Part shown: piece after piece, positions 1 to 11,743 of the stretch
Layout of the letters: each line of letters begins with the position of its first letter
Position numbering within the stretch: the stretch's first letter is position 1
Source of the DNA: Lingula anatina
Lineage: Eukaryota > Brachiopoda > Lingulata > Lingulida > Lingulidae
Direction of reading: 5' to 3'
NCBI RefSeq assembly: GCF_001039355.2
Contig: NW_019775069.1
Span: 646,027 to 710,026, forward strand
DNA: 64,000 nt
Translations under genes and position numbers: made by a program
Notes under the pieces: generated by a model
What the model saw: the letters and a program-made list of their open reading frames with translations, nothing else
Told to the model about the DNA's origin: nothing
The model's database searches: none

Positions 1-219
1 ATTTAGATCAATATTACCAAGGGGAAGACTTTTTAATGGTCAGGAGTATTTTAATTTTTTTAAAATTTAAATTAAAATTCTTTAATTCAAAATAGCTTTG
101 AATTTTCTCTACTTGATAATTCACATTTTTTATTGATTTTTAAGTGAGAAACGACACTTAATATTCTACAGTTTCATGGCGCTCCTTTAACTCAAGAAAG
201 TACTTTCTTTGCATTTTAG

Positions 220-3200
220 CCGACGCAGTGACTACCCTCCACGAGCTTATGAAACCTGTTCAAGTCACCTATAATAAAGGAACTCTACGTTTGGAATGGA
301 TGCCACCTAATTTGGGACAAACATCTGGCCATCTCATCTATATCCTAAATAGCCGAGATGCAGGTCACCAATTTGATGATTGGTATACAGATATTCAGGT
401 AAGTGAGATTATATCTCAATATGGAAAACATAGAAAACAGAATAATTTACAGAAAACATAGCTACAGAATTATTAATGATTTATTGTGCTTTACAGAGAA
501 GGCTTAGAATTAACATCACTTAAAGCGGTCACAGACAATCTGACGAAAAAGTTCCAAAAAGTGACTGACCGTTCAATATATACTTCATAATTTGAGATTC
601 CTGACCTTGTTATTATTTTTGCGCTACATAACGGATACTTCAAATAATACTGTTAATAATACATTTTACTATTTTTTATTCCAGACTGCAGACACGTGGG
701 TAGAGTACGAGATGGATTGGTTTCCATATTTCAAGTTTCAGTTCCAGCTCTTGGTTATCAGTGAAAATGGAATTGTGGCTATTTCAGAAACGGAGATTCT
801 TGATATCAGGCAATTACATGGTGAGTGCTAGTCCCGAGGAAAATTCACACTAGTATTATTTCTGACCTCTGTTAGATGCATATTGTCCATGACTTTATTT
901 GAACTACATTCCCATGCGCGTTTCTTACGCATGCAATCTAGTAAAATACAGAAACTGTTGTAAGTCGTCATTTTACCAAACACCATTTTATTTATTTAAA
1001 TTGAATTAATCTTAATATTGATGTAAAGCTAAATTGAATATCAATGTAACGAAATGATGTCTCTATTTATATATTTGTTAAAAACAATCAAATTATATTT
1101 GCAGCACTTCCAAGTCTACCCAGTGTTCAGGATGCTCCTTCAAGTACCACCTTTACCTCTGCTGACCCTTTACCTACCACGTCAGCACCAACCGGACCTC
1201 CAAGTACCACATCAGCACCATCAAGCGCTCCAAGTACTACAGCCAAGCAAACCGACCTCCCAAGTACCACTTTAGCACCAACTGGTCAGTCAAGTTCCAT
1301 AGCACAAACTGGTCATCCAAGCACCGCAGCACCAACAGCTGGTCACCCAAGAACCCCGACAGCACCAACTGTCACTCCAAGTGTCCCTGCAGCACTTGTT
1401 GATCCAATTAACATCTCCGTGACAGCAGGGCGAAACGGCAGCACCATCTATGTTTTTGTCCACTGGCAGCAGATGTCTGCAGAACCCACTGACTACAGTA
1501 TCTTCTGGGGCCTGGAGAGCTGCAATGGTTGCACTGCCACGTCTGCATCTGACTACTATGCCACACATGTTACTGATGTTATGGAAGGGGTAAGTTTTTA
1601 CAGTTTTCAGAAAAGGGACTATTTTACTTTTTAAAAACCAGATTTAGTTATGATAGAAGAAATTCTGTAGTTATAAGTTGGCCCTCACTGTTTGGATATT
1701 ACGCTTTGATCAAGTTATCCTTGTATGGCGCGACATGTCTGTTGTAAAGCAAAAATTCACATTCGTATTTTTAGGCAATAAAATTTTCTGCACCATTTAT
1801 TTTATTTCAAAGTAATACATATATATTTTTTGTCTCCAGCTCGCTGAGTTCAGGCTGATAGCAGAATGGACATTTAATTCGAAGTACTGGTTGCAAATTG
1901 AACGCACATCAACCGGATCGTTTTCCCCAAGGATTTCCTTTTACACCCCCGAGTGTGACATTACCGATTCTACCTTCACCGTGTGTCGCCATTCTGAGGA
2001 GGAGGAGGAGGAAGATTATAATGGTAAGTGTAGCAGTGGATACAGAAATATGATTTATCTTTAAAGTAGAAGTTTTGTATGTCCAACACAAATTTTTTCC
2101 AGAATTATGGACATGATGTTAACTCCAACTGCCTAAGTTGAATTACATGTAAAAGGACATAATTTGAAATGATACTGGATCTTCTTCGTGCAGGGTGCAC
2201 ATCAAAGTACCAATATTACTTTTTCAATTTTAGCTGACCACATCAGTACAGAGGAAACCAAACCCAGTCACGTGATCGTCGTTATATGCGTGGCGGTCAG
2301 TGTTGTAGTGGTCATCGTCAACGTCATCATTTGCATTAGATGTCACTGGAAACGTACAAGGGTCATCGAGAGAAGAGCCAGTGCTATGGGCAAAAACATT
2401 AACAACGGTAGGTAACATTTGTATTGTAACGTAACCTACATTTGTATTGTTTATAATTACTTATAGGCTAATGATGAAATTTCGTTTCAGTATAATTTTA
2501 CTATTTAAAATTCCTACAAATGATGAACAGCGGTATCAGTATATTGGCCTTCTGACTTTTACTACATATATTTATTTTCAGTATGTACTTTTTTTTAGTA
2601 AATATTACCCAAAACCTATTAGAATTCCAAATAATCCAAGTAACACGCACGTTTAAACAACTGTTTTCCCCTATTTCAGGCCCAGGCTTGTATTCTGATG
2701 ACCAGCTGGTTTCAGTGCAGGACAAATGGGAACTTGACCCCATGTGTCTGACCTTTGGTCACCAGTTGGGACAAGGGACATTTGGCAAGGTGCTCGTTGG
2801 GTCATGTGACGGCAAGAAAGTTGCCATCAAAATGGCGAAAAGTAAGTATTCAAGCTTAATTAACTTGTTTTTATGTATAACCGTTATCTACTCGAAATAT
2901 TTATATGTTATTTCACACTGATATTATTCCAGATTAAATGTACTTTCTACTTAAACTGTTCATATTTTTAGTGTTAAAAAGAATATTGTTTTTAGTTTAT
3001 AAAAGATATAACATTCAATCATCAACAAAAAGGAGTATTAAAACGTCATCTCGTTATCAATTATGCATTAAATACTAATTATATATATTTTGTTATTGTA
3101 GGTAATGTCCCGTCTTCCTACAAAGCAGACCTACTTGCAAAGGTCTGCCTGATGAAGAAGATAGGTAACCATCCCAACATCGTCTCTATGATCGGGACCT

Positions 3201-5561
3201 GTACACTGAGAGAACCAGTGGCCTTGGTAATGGAGTATATGCCTCATGGAAACCTACAACATTTTCTAAGGTATAATATATATCTCTTGAAAACCGTTTT
3301 TCTTGATGCTTTTAGAAAATAAAAGATAATATTATGAATTTTAACTAAAGTAAAATTAAAAATTGGAAATTTGGAAATTCAAATTGTTCAAAGTGGTGAC
3401 ATTTGGTAAATTAAAAAAATGTTCAAAGAGGTGACATTTGGTAAATTAAAAAAATAATAATAATGATTGCAATGTTAACAGTTCATTATATCGCCATTAT
3501 GAAGATGAAACATCCGTTGAATTGATATCAACTAATCTTATTTTCTTCGTTTCTAGATGCTGTCGTTTTGAAGGTCAGCTTAGAATGGAAGGCCCCAAAC
3601 ATAAAGTCATTGAATACCCAATGGTGAATGAAGAGGGCAGCATTGAACAAGACACGCTCACTGCCAAGCAGCTGCTCTCATTTGCACATCAGATTGCTCT
3701 GGCTATGGTAAGTATCATATAAGTGTAGCTTAATGAACATGATATTCTTTTTAATTTGGAAGTCTTATAAATACCCCTGTAAAATCCTCTTAATTTCGTG
3801 TAATACTCTACTAAGGACATAAAAAGTTTTGGAAATCATTGTTAAGGTAGCCTACATTTAATTTACCGTTCAAAACACGTGAACAGGCACGATGGTTTTT
3901 TCCATGTTGAATTCGGGTATTACATAGGCCTACACTTATCTCTACAATTCATTTTAGGAATATCTGTCCAGCAAAGGATTTGTTCACCGTGACCTGGCTG
4001 CCCGTAACGTCCTGGTTGGAGCAGATAAAGTGGTCAAGCTCAGCAACTTTGGACTGTCGAGGGATCCCAACAATGACCTGGAGCACAGTAATGACCCTGC
4101 AAGGAAGTGGATGTCCCCCGAAAGCTTGAAGGACCGCACGCATACTGTGCAGAGCGACGTGTGGTCATTTGGAATCCTCCTTTGGGAGATCGTCACATTT
4201 GGTAATACATGTATATATTAGTTATGATTCAGTTTGATCGCAAAATATGTTATTTTAACCAGCAATTCTATATGCATATCCTATGAAAATCAGCTTCAGT
4301 AAAAATATAATCCCATTTTTTCACAGTGCCTTGTTTTATGATTAAAAAAATAGTGATCGGTAGTAATGAGCTTAATTAAGTCATTCAGTGCAGCAAATAT
4401 AAATTCAAACTAAAAGAATCGAAAATTTGTATTATTTAATAAATGTATGCACTTCTTTCCACTGCAGGTGCAACCCCCTATCCAGACATTGCTGTAACAG
4501 AGCTAGCCACCAAACTGGACCAGGGAACAAGACTCAAGAGCCCCAAGAACTGCTCTACGGAACTGTAAGTACCACTTTTATTCTACACCCTTCTTTAATC
4601 TACGAGAATAATTTCAGAATTTAAATTATCTCACCGGTCTTACGGTGCGTTTTGAATTTTCCCAATGTGGAAAGAATTTACCAAAAACAAATTTTTTCTT
4701 GAGTGCACATTTGTGAATCCCTTTACAACCATTATACTTACCGTTAAATTCATTCGTGAGATGCTGGTGAAATCTTGATGTGACATTAAAATGAAACTTA
4801 CCATTTTGAAGGTGTAGGAGCTTATTGCATATGCATTTTATTGCGTCAAAAATCTAAAAGTCGTTCTCAGTTTTATTAATTAATATGGTTTCTTGCGTTA
4901 TCTGCGTATAATTCTGGTATTAACTTATTCAATCACCATTAATTCGTTTCCATACCGACGAACTGCTCAACTACATTCTGCTACACTCCATTCTAAATAC
5001 ATTCTGTAATGTCATTTCAGGTATATTCTGATGCTGCAGTGCTGGCACAAACTCCCCGAGAAGAGACCCAGTTTTACCAGCATCCGGCTTGAATTGGAAG
5101 CCATGATGAGCCAAGACTGCGACTTCTTAGAACTTGAAAACCTCGTGGAGCCGATATCAGAGGAAGGAAGAAGCGGCCCAGTCCATGACAGCACGTTAGA
5201 AAAGAGGGAAATGTTGGAAACAAGGGAGCATGAAGAGACTGAGGGGATATACGAAGAAGTGGAGGAGGATTACGCCCAAGAGCCACGCTTCACAAGAAAA
5301 AGAAGCTTGAAGAAAACTCTCTCCCAGTTATCAAACATACTGGATTCGACTAAACTGTCCAAGAAGAGTAGTGTGAATAGCCGTAAATCCGGCGGGTCCA
5401 GTGTCAGCTCCAGTAGACTGTCCATGAAAGGCAGTATCCGCCGGAAGTCAGACAAGCACCAACGTTCTCTGGAGAACCTGATAGTGGATGAAATACTTGA
5501 AAGTGGAAGCGAGAGTAGCAGTGAGACACAGCTGGATGTGCTGAATGAAGAGGTCTTTTGA
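220..5561 (+). CDS. Receptor tyrosine kinase-like gene, 3' part (11 exons, ~840 codons in window); predicted pseudokinase
   Basis: The 5' end lies outside the window. Exons 220-398, 685-820, 1105-1589, 1840-2023, 2234-2407, 2680-2841, 3102-3270, 3557-3707, 3958-4201, 4468-4564 and 5021-5561 have GT-AG borders and join in frame to a TGA stop. The predicted order is an FN3-like module (220-820), a Thr/Ser/Pro-rich mucin-like stalk (1105 to about 1390), a second beta-rich module with cysteines (about 1400-2023), a Glu run, a transmembrane helix (2234-2407, [20 protein letters not shown]), then a kinase domain and tail. The family senses extracellular ligands at the plasma membrane. I do not recognise a specific orthologue. 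Catalytic residues are abnormal (see the kinase-domain entry), so a signalling or scaffold role without phosphotransfer is inferred. The tail holds tyrosines in IYEEVEEDY, which could be SH2 docking sites, and a basic Ser-rich stretch. Confidence 0.85.
2737..5120 (+). CDS. Kinase domain of the RTK-like gene (exons 6-11), with NFG in place of DFG
   Basis: The glycine loop GQGTFGKV and the VAIK lysine are in exon 2680-2841. Exon 3102-3270 aligns with the alpha-C region of FGFR-type kinases. Where those have SEMEMMKMIG, this gene has [10 protein letters not shown], so the conserved Glu appears to be Lys. Exon 3958-4201 has an intact catalytic loop HRDLAARN but KLSNFGLSR, so the Mg-binding Asp of DFG is Asn. 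Its activation segment ([22 protein letters not shown]) contains no tyrosine. The APE motif reads SPE. The C lobe continues with [12 protein letters not shown], and with [12 protein letters not shown] in the last exon. The intact fold with missing catalytic residues is what pseudokinases show. The alpha-C alignment is made by eye. Confidence 0.85.
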
Positions 5562-6074
5562 GCTTTTACGTAATTTTTTTTTTCATTTTTGGTGATCAAC
5601 GCCGTATGACGTTTTAAAGCTGTATGTTTTTATAGTTCTATTGACATTTTTGTTGGCCTGTGACTTACAGTGCGTAATGCCAATTTTGTAAACGACTCTC
5701 TTGTTTGCAAGCAATCATGCCAATTCAAGATATATCTGAAAAATTAATGACAAGAGATAAAGTATTTTCATTTGAAATTTCATTAATATCAAGTTTAGCA
5801 TAATAACTGGTTTTTTGTGTAACTTTAAGCAGCCATCTTGTTTTGACAGATGTATATTTAAGTATTTTTAAGTTTCAGAATTTTAAATGAGTAGCTCCAT
5901 TTTTTATCATCTGCGACTTCTGACATAAACAATACAAATTTATGAGTAGCCACAACTACAAAAAGTGTTATTGTACTAATACCAACAGCTTTACTGTTAG
6001 TTACCTCATAGCGACATGTGATGTACGTGTATCAATTATCATTATATACATGTATATATTTCTCATCAGCCGTA

Positions 6075-6080
6075 AATAAA
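6075..6080 (+). terminator. Candidate polyadenylation signal of the RTK-like gene
   Basis: An AATAAA hexamer lies about 515 bp after the stop codon at 5561 on the coding strand. The spacing suits a 3' UTR, but other A-rich hexamers in this AT-rich stretch cannot be excluded. Confidence 0.4.
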
Positions 6081-6779
6081 ATGATAAAAAGCGTCAATTT
6101 AATGTAGCGTTTGTCAATATTTAACATAGCGTAAAACGTCTGGGAAAAATTCCGCGAATTGCAAAAACTGTCATTCTATCTTTCAATGTATTAACCACCA
6201 AAGAAACTAGCCGGTCAGCTATCGGGTACTCATGGAAAGTAAGTTAAGGTTAAAGTTGACCTGTTTATTTTTGTGATTCATGCCGGATAATTGAAAACTT
6301 CTCACGAATTCCCGAAATTTAAATCACTCAGGCTAACTCTGTAATATTAATAAATCTTGCAAGTGGATATAAAACATGTGCCATTTTTTTTCTAAATTTC
6401 TTACAAGGTGCCATTAGTGAAATACTTTTAATTCACTCTAAATGGTTTGTCTTTAAGTTATTTTCAACTATAGCATTAAGCATTTAGTATGGATATCCCA
6501 CGAGAGAACGATCATTATAGCTCTTGCAAACCTTCTCTGTTATTCTATGAAAGTAGTGGAAAACGACTGCAGTTAACACGATGAACTTAAATAGCATTAA
6601 TTTGATTGCCCACATTTCGTAAACATAATCAATGGGCAGAGTGGCCATACTTCATAATGTCGTACTGATTTACTTATATACAACATTGATTTACTTTTAT
6701 CAGTACAACTTCAGCAGATTCCTCCGGTGAATACTTAGTGAAACAAACGCATATTCCAAAAAGGACATTCTAGGAAATT

Positions 6780-7324
6780 GATCCATCGCGTGTCTTCGTG
6801 GTTTTTCCATGCTTGGCATTAGCGGTATCAGTAATTTAAAACAAGCTGCTGACCAGCGTGAAATAAAGGTCAAATCGTGACACGGTGAATAAAGCAACAA
6901 ATTATGCATGTGATGACTTTCTGTCATACTTATGCATATCAGTCTTGTAGTTCGTCCCAGAATCCCTCCCAAAAACAAGATGGCCGCCTATTTATGGGAT
7001 TAAAAAATAGATATACATATTTAATGTAGTTTTTGAAAAAGAAATCTTATTTTGGTGCCTCTTTTAACTGCCTAGCCTACATATACTCACTGATTGTTTG
7101 GGATCACAAAAATCAAGAACAAGGTTAAATTCAAAGTCTAAAGCGTGTCTCCAAGGTGTCTCCATGCGCGGCTATCAGCGGTATTAATACTTTAAGCCAA
7201 GCTGCAGACCAGTGTGAATTAATGGTCAAATCGTGACACGGTGAATAAAACACCAAATTATGCATGTGATGACTCTCTGTCATACTTATGCATATCAACC
7301 TTGTGCTCCGTCCCAGCATCCCTN

Positions 7325-7371
<47 letters not shown>

Positions 7372-7540
7372 ATGGCCGCCTATTTATGGGATTTTAAAAA
7401 AAAAATAAATATAAATATTTTATGTAATTTTTAAAAAGAAATCTTCTTTTGGTGCCTATGTTAACTGCCTAGCCTACATAAACTCACTAATTGTATGGGA
7501 TCATAAAAATCAAGATCAAGGTTAAATTCAAAGTCAAAAG
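6780..7540 (+). repeat. Two-copy direct tandem repeat (~360 bp unit), interrupted by an N and a long A run
   Basis: Copy 1 (about 6786-7139) and copy 2 (about 7143-7538) share long diverged stretches, for example CAAATCGTGACACGGTGAAT, AAATTATGCATGTGATGACT and TGGCCGCCTATTTATGGGAT. Copy 2 contains an N at 7324 followed by about 46 A where copy 1 has only a few As. The A run is therefore either a real expansion or a gap-filling artefact. No protein is encoded. Confidence 0.8.
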
Positions 7541-8848
7541 CTAGGGTTTGACTTGCATAAATAAGAAGTGTTTTCAAAAGGCTTTCCCTGTAGTTTAAGA
7601 TCAAGAAATGTAAATAGTTTAGATAAATATATTAAGAATAATTCTGTAATCGATTTTGTAAGTCGATCTAAAACATTTTCCAATATCCCTTTATGGACTT
7701 GTCACCTCACTTACTGAAGTAATATTCTCCAAGGTGTGGAATCCTACACCAATTCCACATTGTGTCTTCATAGTTAGTCAACATGTTATTATCTAATTTG
7801 CGTCTGTTCTTCATGAATAATTATCATTCCCTGTAGAGGACTATAGGTATGCCTGAGGCAGATGCATATCACCCGTTTATATTGCACAATGATTAGTTTG
7901 TAAATAAGTAGCAGCTACTGGCAATCATAGATTCCATGTAGGTAATGTGTATAAAATCTGAATTCTTGTACATATAATCTATACACTTTAGATTTGGAAC
8001 TGAAGATTTGAGGTTGTTCTACTATGCTTCTCTGTGCACGTTAAGTGGAAGACCGAGTCTGATCTGGAGTCATGTCGGAGCCCATACATTAATTAATTCG
8101 ATAACGGAAATTGTTACACCAAAATTCAGTACAATTAAATTAAAGTGGAAGTCAGGGGCTCCACCCCAAATGTTTGAGAGGTCAAACCTTTGACCTCAGT
8201 GTATTATTTTCCACCTTCTCCTAAACAGCTTTCTTTGAAGTCAACTTTGCCCAAGTTCTTCTCCTGGTCAGGAATGGTGAAATCCTTCTGATATATTGGG
8301 TAACCGGCATCTATGTGTGAAGGACAATCGCAGAGTTTTGGAGTTCATTAGTTTATCAATAAATCAGGTGACCGGTCAATCTAGGTCATTACCTATAGGA
8401 AGGTATCAGGGTTAGACTGCTATGTCGTTTACATCTTACCACGTAAGTTCCTGGATTCGATTGATATCTATTCCTAGTTCTTTTGGTCGACATAAAACAT
8501 TCACTTATTATCATTGTTATTGAGTGCGAGTACATTTTGATACCAAAATCTTCTCTGCTTTTACGAATATTCAACACATGCTCAGCTGTAGCAAGTGATT
8601 ACATGTTTAAGGTCCTGCCTCCCTCCATTTTATGTAATGAAACCACACGTGTGTTCGTGCTTTATTTATCAAGGTGACTTTGGAATGTGTACATAAGTGG
8701 CTGATTCCTATGCTTTGGCGTAGACGGATTCGGCCGAATCTCGTACTTGGTGAAAGAAAAGATCAACGAACCGTGCTTTGAGCAGGTTGAATACATTCCT
8801 CAAAGCTGACAAAGGTGAAACGGCAAATTTGGGTGAAAAACCGCAATC

Positions 8849-11703
8849 ATGAAATTTCCTGCGTTTCTCGCTTTCGTGTTTTCTACGCTTGTAGCGTTAG
8901 AGCTGGTGCATGCCAATGAGTTGAAGTTAAAGATGGACGAAATTCCCAAGAACAAAAGACTAAAGAACTTGAAGAGGGAAAACCCCGCAGAAATGAAAAG
9001 GATGATGAAGGCAAAAGGACTGATAGACATTTCCGAGGAAGAAGGCTTAGGTAATGTTAATAATGTTGATATTTGAAATAAGGGTTTTTTCCATTTCTTT
9101 TTTCTTTCTTTACATTTCTTTGTGTATTATAAAAACCACGAACGAGTTAATCACAAATTCGGATACGCTAAGGGAATGGTAGATGATCCTATGTCTAGCA
9201 TATTGCTCGTCATCATTCCTGTTGAAAGCAATGTGTCTGCGAGTTTCAATTGAAGAAGAGGGCATTTACTAAAACTTCGACATGTGTGAAGCATGAGTAT
9301 TCCTACTACTTCAGACATTTCCATTTATAAACTGCAAGGCATATTCTAATTTTCTTTATTTTGTGCCACCAACAAAGTTTTAATTGTATCCTTACCTTGC
9401 ATTTAAAAGATCTGGTATGCGACTTAAAATCACATACATTATTGAGTATCGCCTGTTTTTCAAATATGTTGCGTATCTAGTGTCGCTGATATTTGATATA
9501 ATCCTTTTTTAAAACACTTTTTTAATCATCACTTTGCATTTCAGTGCCACTGATAACCGCCACAGATGGCACGGCTGTTCCCGACCAGTACATTGCCCAT
9601 CTTCTGCCAGAGGGAGACTATGGAAAAAGTAGGTACACCAGCCAATGAAGTTGTTTAAAAATTTAATTCCCGTACTTGTAAGTAACTATAATTTACTATT
9701 GGTGGAATGGTCAATATACCAAAGACACAGTTAGTATAGATTAAGTACAAGCATGTACATGTATATGATTATTTTCCCAACAGAGAGGTCTAGAAGTGTC
9801 ATGAAAATAAAAACGCCTGCTGAACGTTCATTTCAAAAGCAATATATATTATACGCACACATTTTATAGTTACAATTTTACATCCTTTACAGTTCGTAGC
9901 ATCCTGAAAAGAAGTGGTTCCCAACAAAAAGTTAGGTTCACTAGAAAAAGCAGCTACGCCATACTTAAGGGTATAAAAGAAAGGTATTTTATTCTTCAAC
10001 AGATGCCTTTTTGATTAAAAAATTAGTTTTGATTTTAATGACCGTTAAATTTTAACATTATTCGTTTTTTTGTGTGTGATTTTCATTATGCTTTGGGGTA
10101 ATCTTTTTATCCAGCATCATTTTATAGATATGATATTTTACAATTCTCTGATTAGTTTGTTATGGGAAGAAATTCCACACAATTTTTTTTCAGATATGCA
10201 TAGTTTGTTCGGATTTTTGTCAGTTGTTACTGTTGCAAGAACTTCTGATTTTTAATAGTGACCTTCAACAGCTTCGCCAGCTTACTGACGTCATTGCGGA
10301 AATCGAACAAGATAAAGCAATGTCGATTGATGGATCTTATTGTACAGGACCTTCCCCAGCATCTAACACATGGGTAAATAATATGTGCGTGCATGTGTAT
10401 GTTTGAGGTTGTACATAAATATGTATGTTCCTGATCGAGCGTCAATGACTATGAGTCATTTTTCGTATGGTAAAAGTGTCTTAATAAAAGATATAAAAAA
10501 CATGACTGCCGGCTCCCGTCTAGGAAAAATGTCATTCACCGGTAATCGATATTACTTCTTTAACTCCCTCGTAACTCTTTAACTTTGTGAAGATGTTTTT
10601 GAGATTTTTTATCCAAAAGCAAACAAACAAAAAAGACAAACCAACGGCGAGAAAAACAACCGCCTTTACTTACGGAAGTAGAAAATGACCTCTTTCTAAA
10701 CATGGCTTCCTTCCTTTTTGATGCAGAATTTAGACCGAATAGATGACGAAAGGGATGACGACAGTTTCACCACCTGGGCAACCGGCTCTGGTATAGACGC
10801 GTACGTCATGGACACTGGAATTAATCCTGATCACGCTGACTTCGGAGGAAGAGTGTCATCAGGTAAGTGACATTAAACTAAAATTATAAGAGAGAGAGAG
10901 AAAGAGAGGGAGGGAGAAGATGACCTGGCACAAGACAAGAATCAGAAAGAAGACCGTTCTCATCAGAGTTCTTTGTTGTTTTTCCAGGATGGCACGGGAG
11001 TTCTTTCTCCGATACCAGAGACACCCATGGTCATGGTACCCATGTGGCCAGTACCTTAGGCGGGGACACCTATGGAGCAGCCAAGCAGGTGAACCTTATT
11101 CCCGTCAAGGTGTGCTCCTGGACAGGGTGTCCAACCTCGGACATCCTGGCAGGACTGAACTGGATAAAGTCACGGGTTCAACAAAACAAGCGTCTGTCAA
11201 TCATTAACATGTCACTCGGTGGTGGGTACTCCTCTTATCTCAATGACGCCGTGTACGCGGTATTGGATGCAGGCATTCCAGTGGTAGTTGCCGCTGGAAA
11301 TGACGGCAAGGCCAATGCGTGTAATGTATCCCCAGCAAGCGTAAGCGGAGCGCTTACAGTTGGCGCCACTCAAATAGATGATTACTTGGCTCCGTTTAGT
11401 AACATCGGACCGTGCGTTGATATTTACGCTCCAGGGAGGAAGATCAGGGGCGCCTACTACGCGAGCACGCACGGCTCAGTAGAGCTTGATGGGACGTCAA
11501 TGGCGTCCCCTCTCGTCGCCGGTGCAGCCGCGGGTTTGTTGCAGGCCTATGCCGACGCTGGGTTTTTCAGCGAACCGTCCACAAGCGTCGTTGACACTCT
11601 AAACTATGACATCATCCAGTATGCGGAGAAGGGCACAGTGAAGGGACTCCCGTCTTCGAACAACAACAATGTTATGCTTCACACCACCTGCCTGACTACC
11701 TAA
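8849..11703 (+). CDS. Secreted proteinase K-type subtilisin-like serine protease (S8A), complete, 447 aa
   Basis: Six exons (8849-9050, 9545-9628, 9893-9983, 10259-10373, 10727-10862, 10988-11703) with GT-AG introns join in frame. Residues 1-22 form a signal peptide (MKFPAFLAFVFSTLVALELVHA). Residues ~68-150 resemble an inhibitor I9 propeptide (VPDQYIAHLLPEG). The catalytic domain has Asp193 (VMDTGI), His225 (HGHGTHVAS), oxyanion Asn314 (AAGNDG) and Ser380 (GTSMASP), so it should be active. It ends soon after the catalytic domain, with no C-terminal extension, so it is not a PCSK9 orthologue although the active-site spacing is similar. It probably acts as an extracellular or digestive protease. 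The ATG was chosen because it directly precedes the signal peptide. Five introns argue against recent bacterial transfer. Confidence 0.93.
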
Positions 11704-11737
11704 CTTTAATATCACCCTGAAATGAATTTGTAAAAAC

Positions 11738-11743
11738 AATAAA
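11738..11743 (+). terminator. Polyadenylation signal of the subtilase gene
   Basis: An AATAAA hexamer lies 35 bp after the TAA stop at 11701-11703, which implies a very short 3' UTR. Confidence 0.6.

Larger units (their letters stand above)
5562..8848. other. Intergenic region: RTK 3' UTR, two-copy repeat, subtilase upstream region
   Basis: No convincing coding exon is seen on either strand. The first ~520 bp are probably the RTK 3' UTR, because an AATAAA polyadenylation signal lies at 6075-6080. Positions 6780-7540 hold a two-copy direct repeat (separate entry). The rest, up to the subtilase start codon, is AT-rich and featureless to my reading. The subtilase promoter must lie near its 3' end, but no TATA box could be assigned with confidence. 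Confidence 0.6.
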
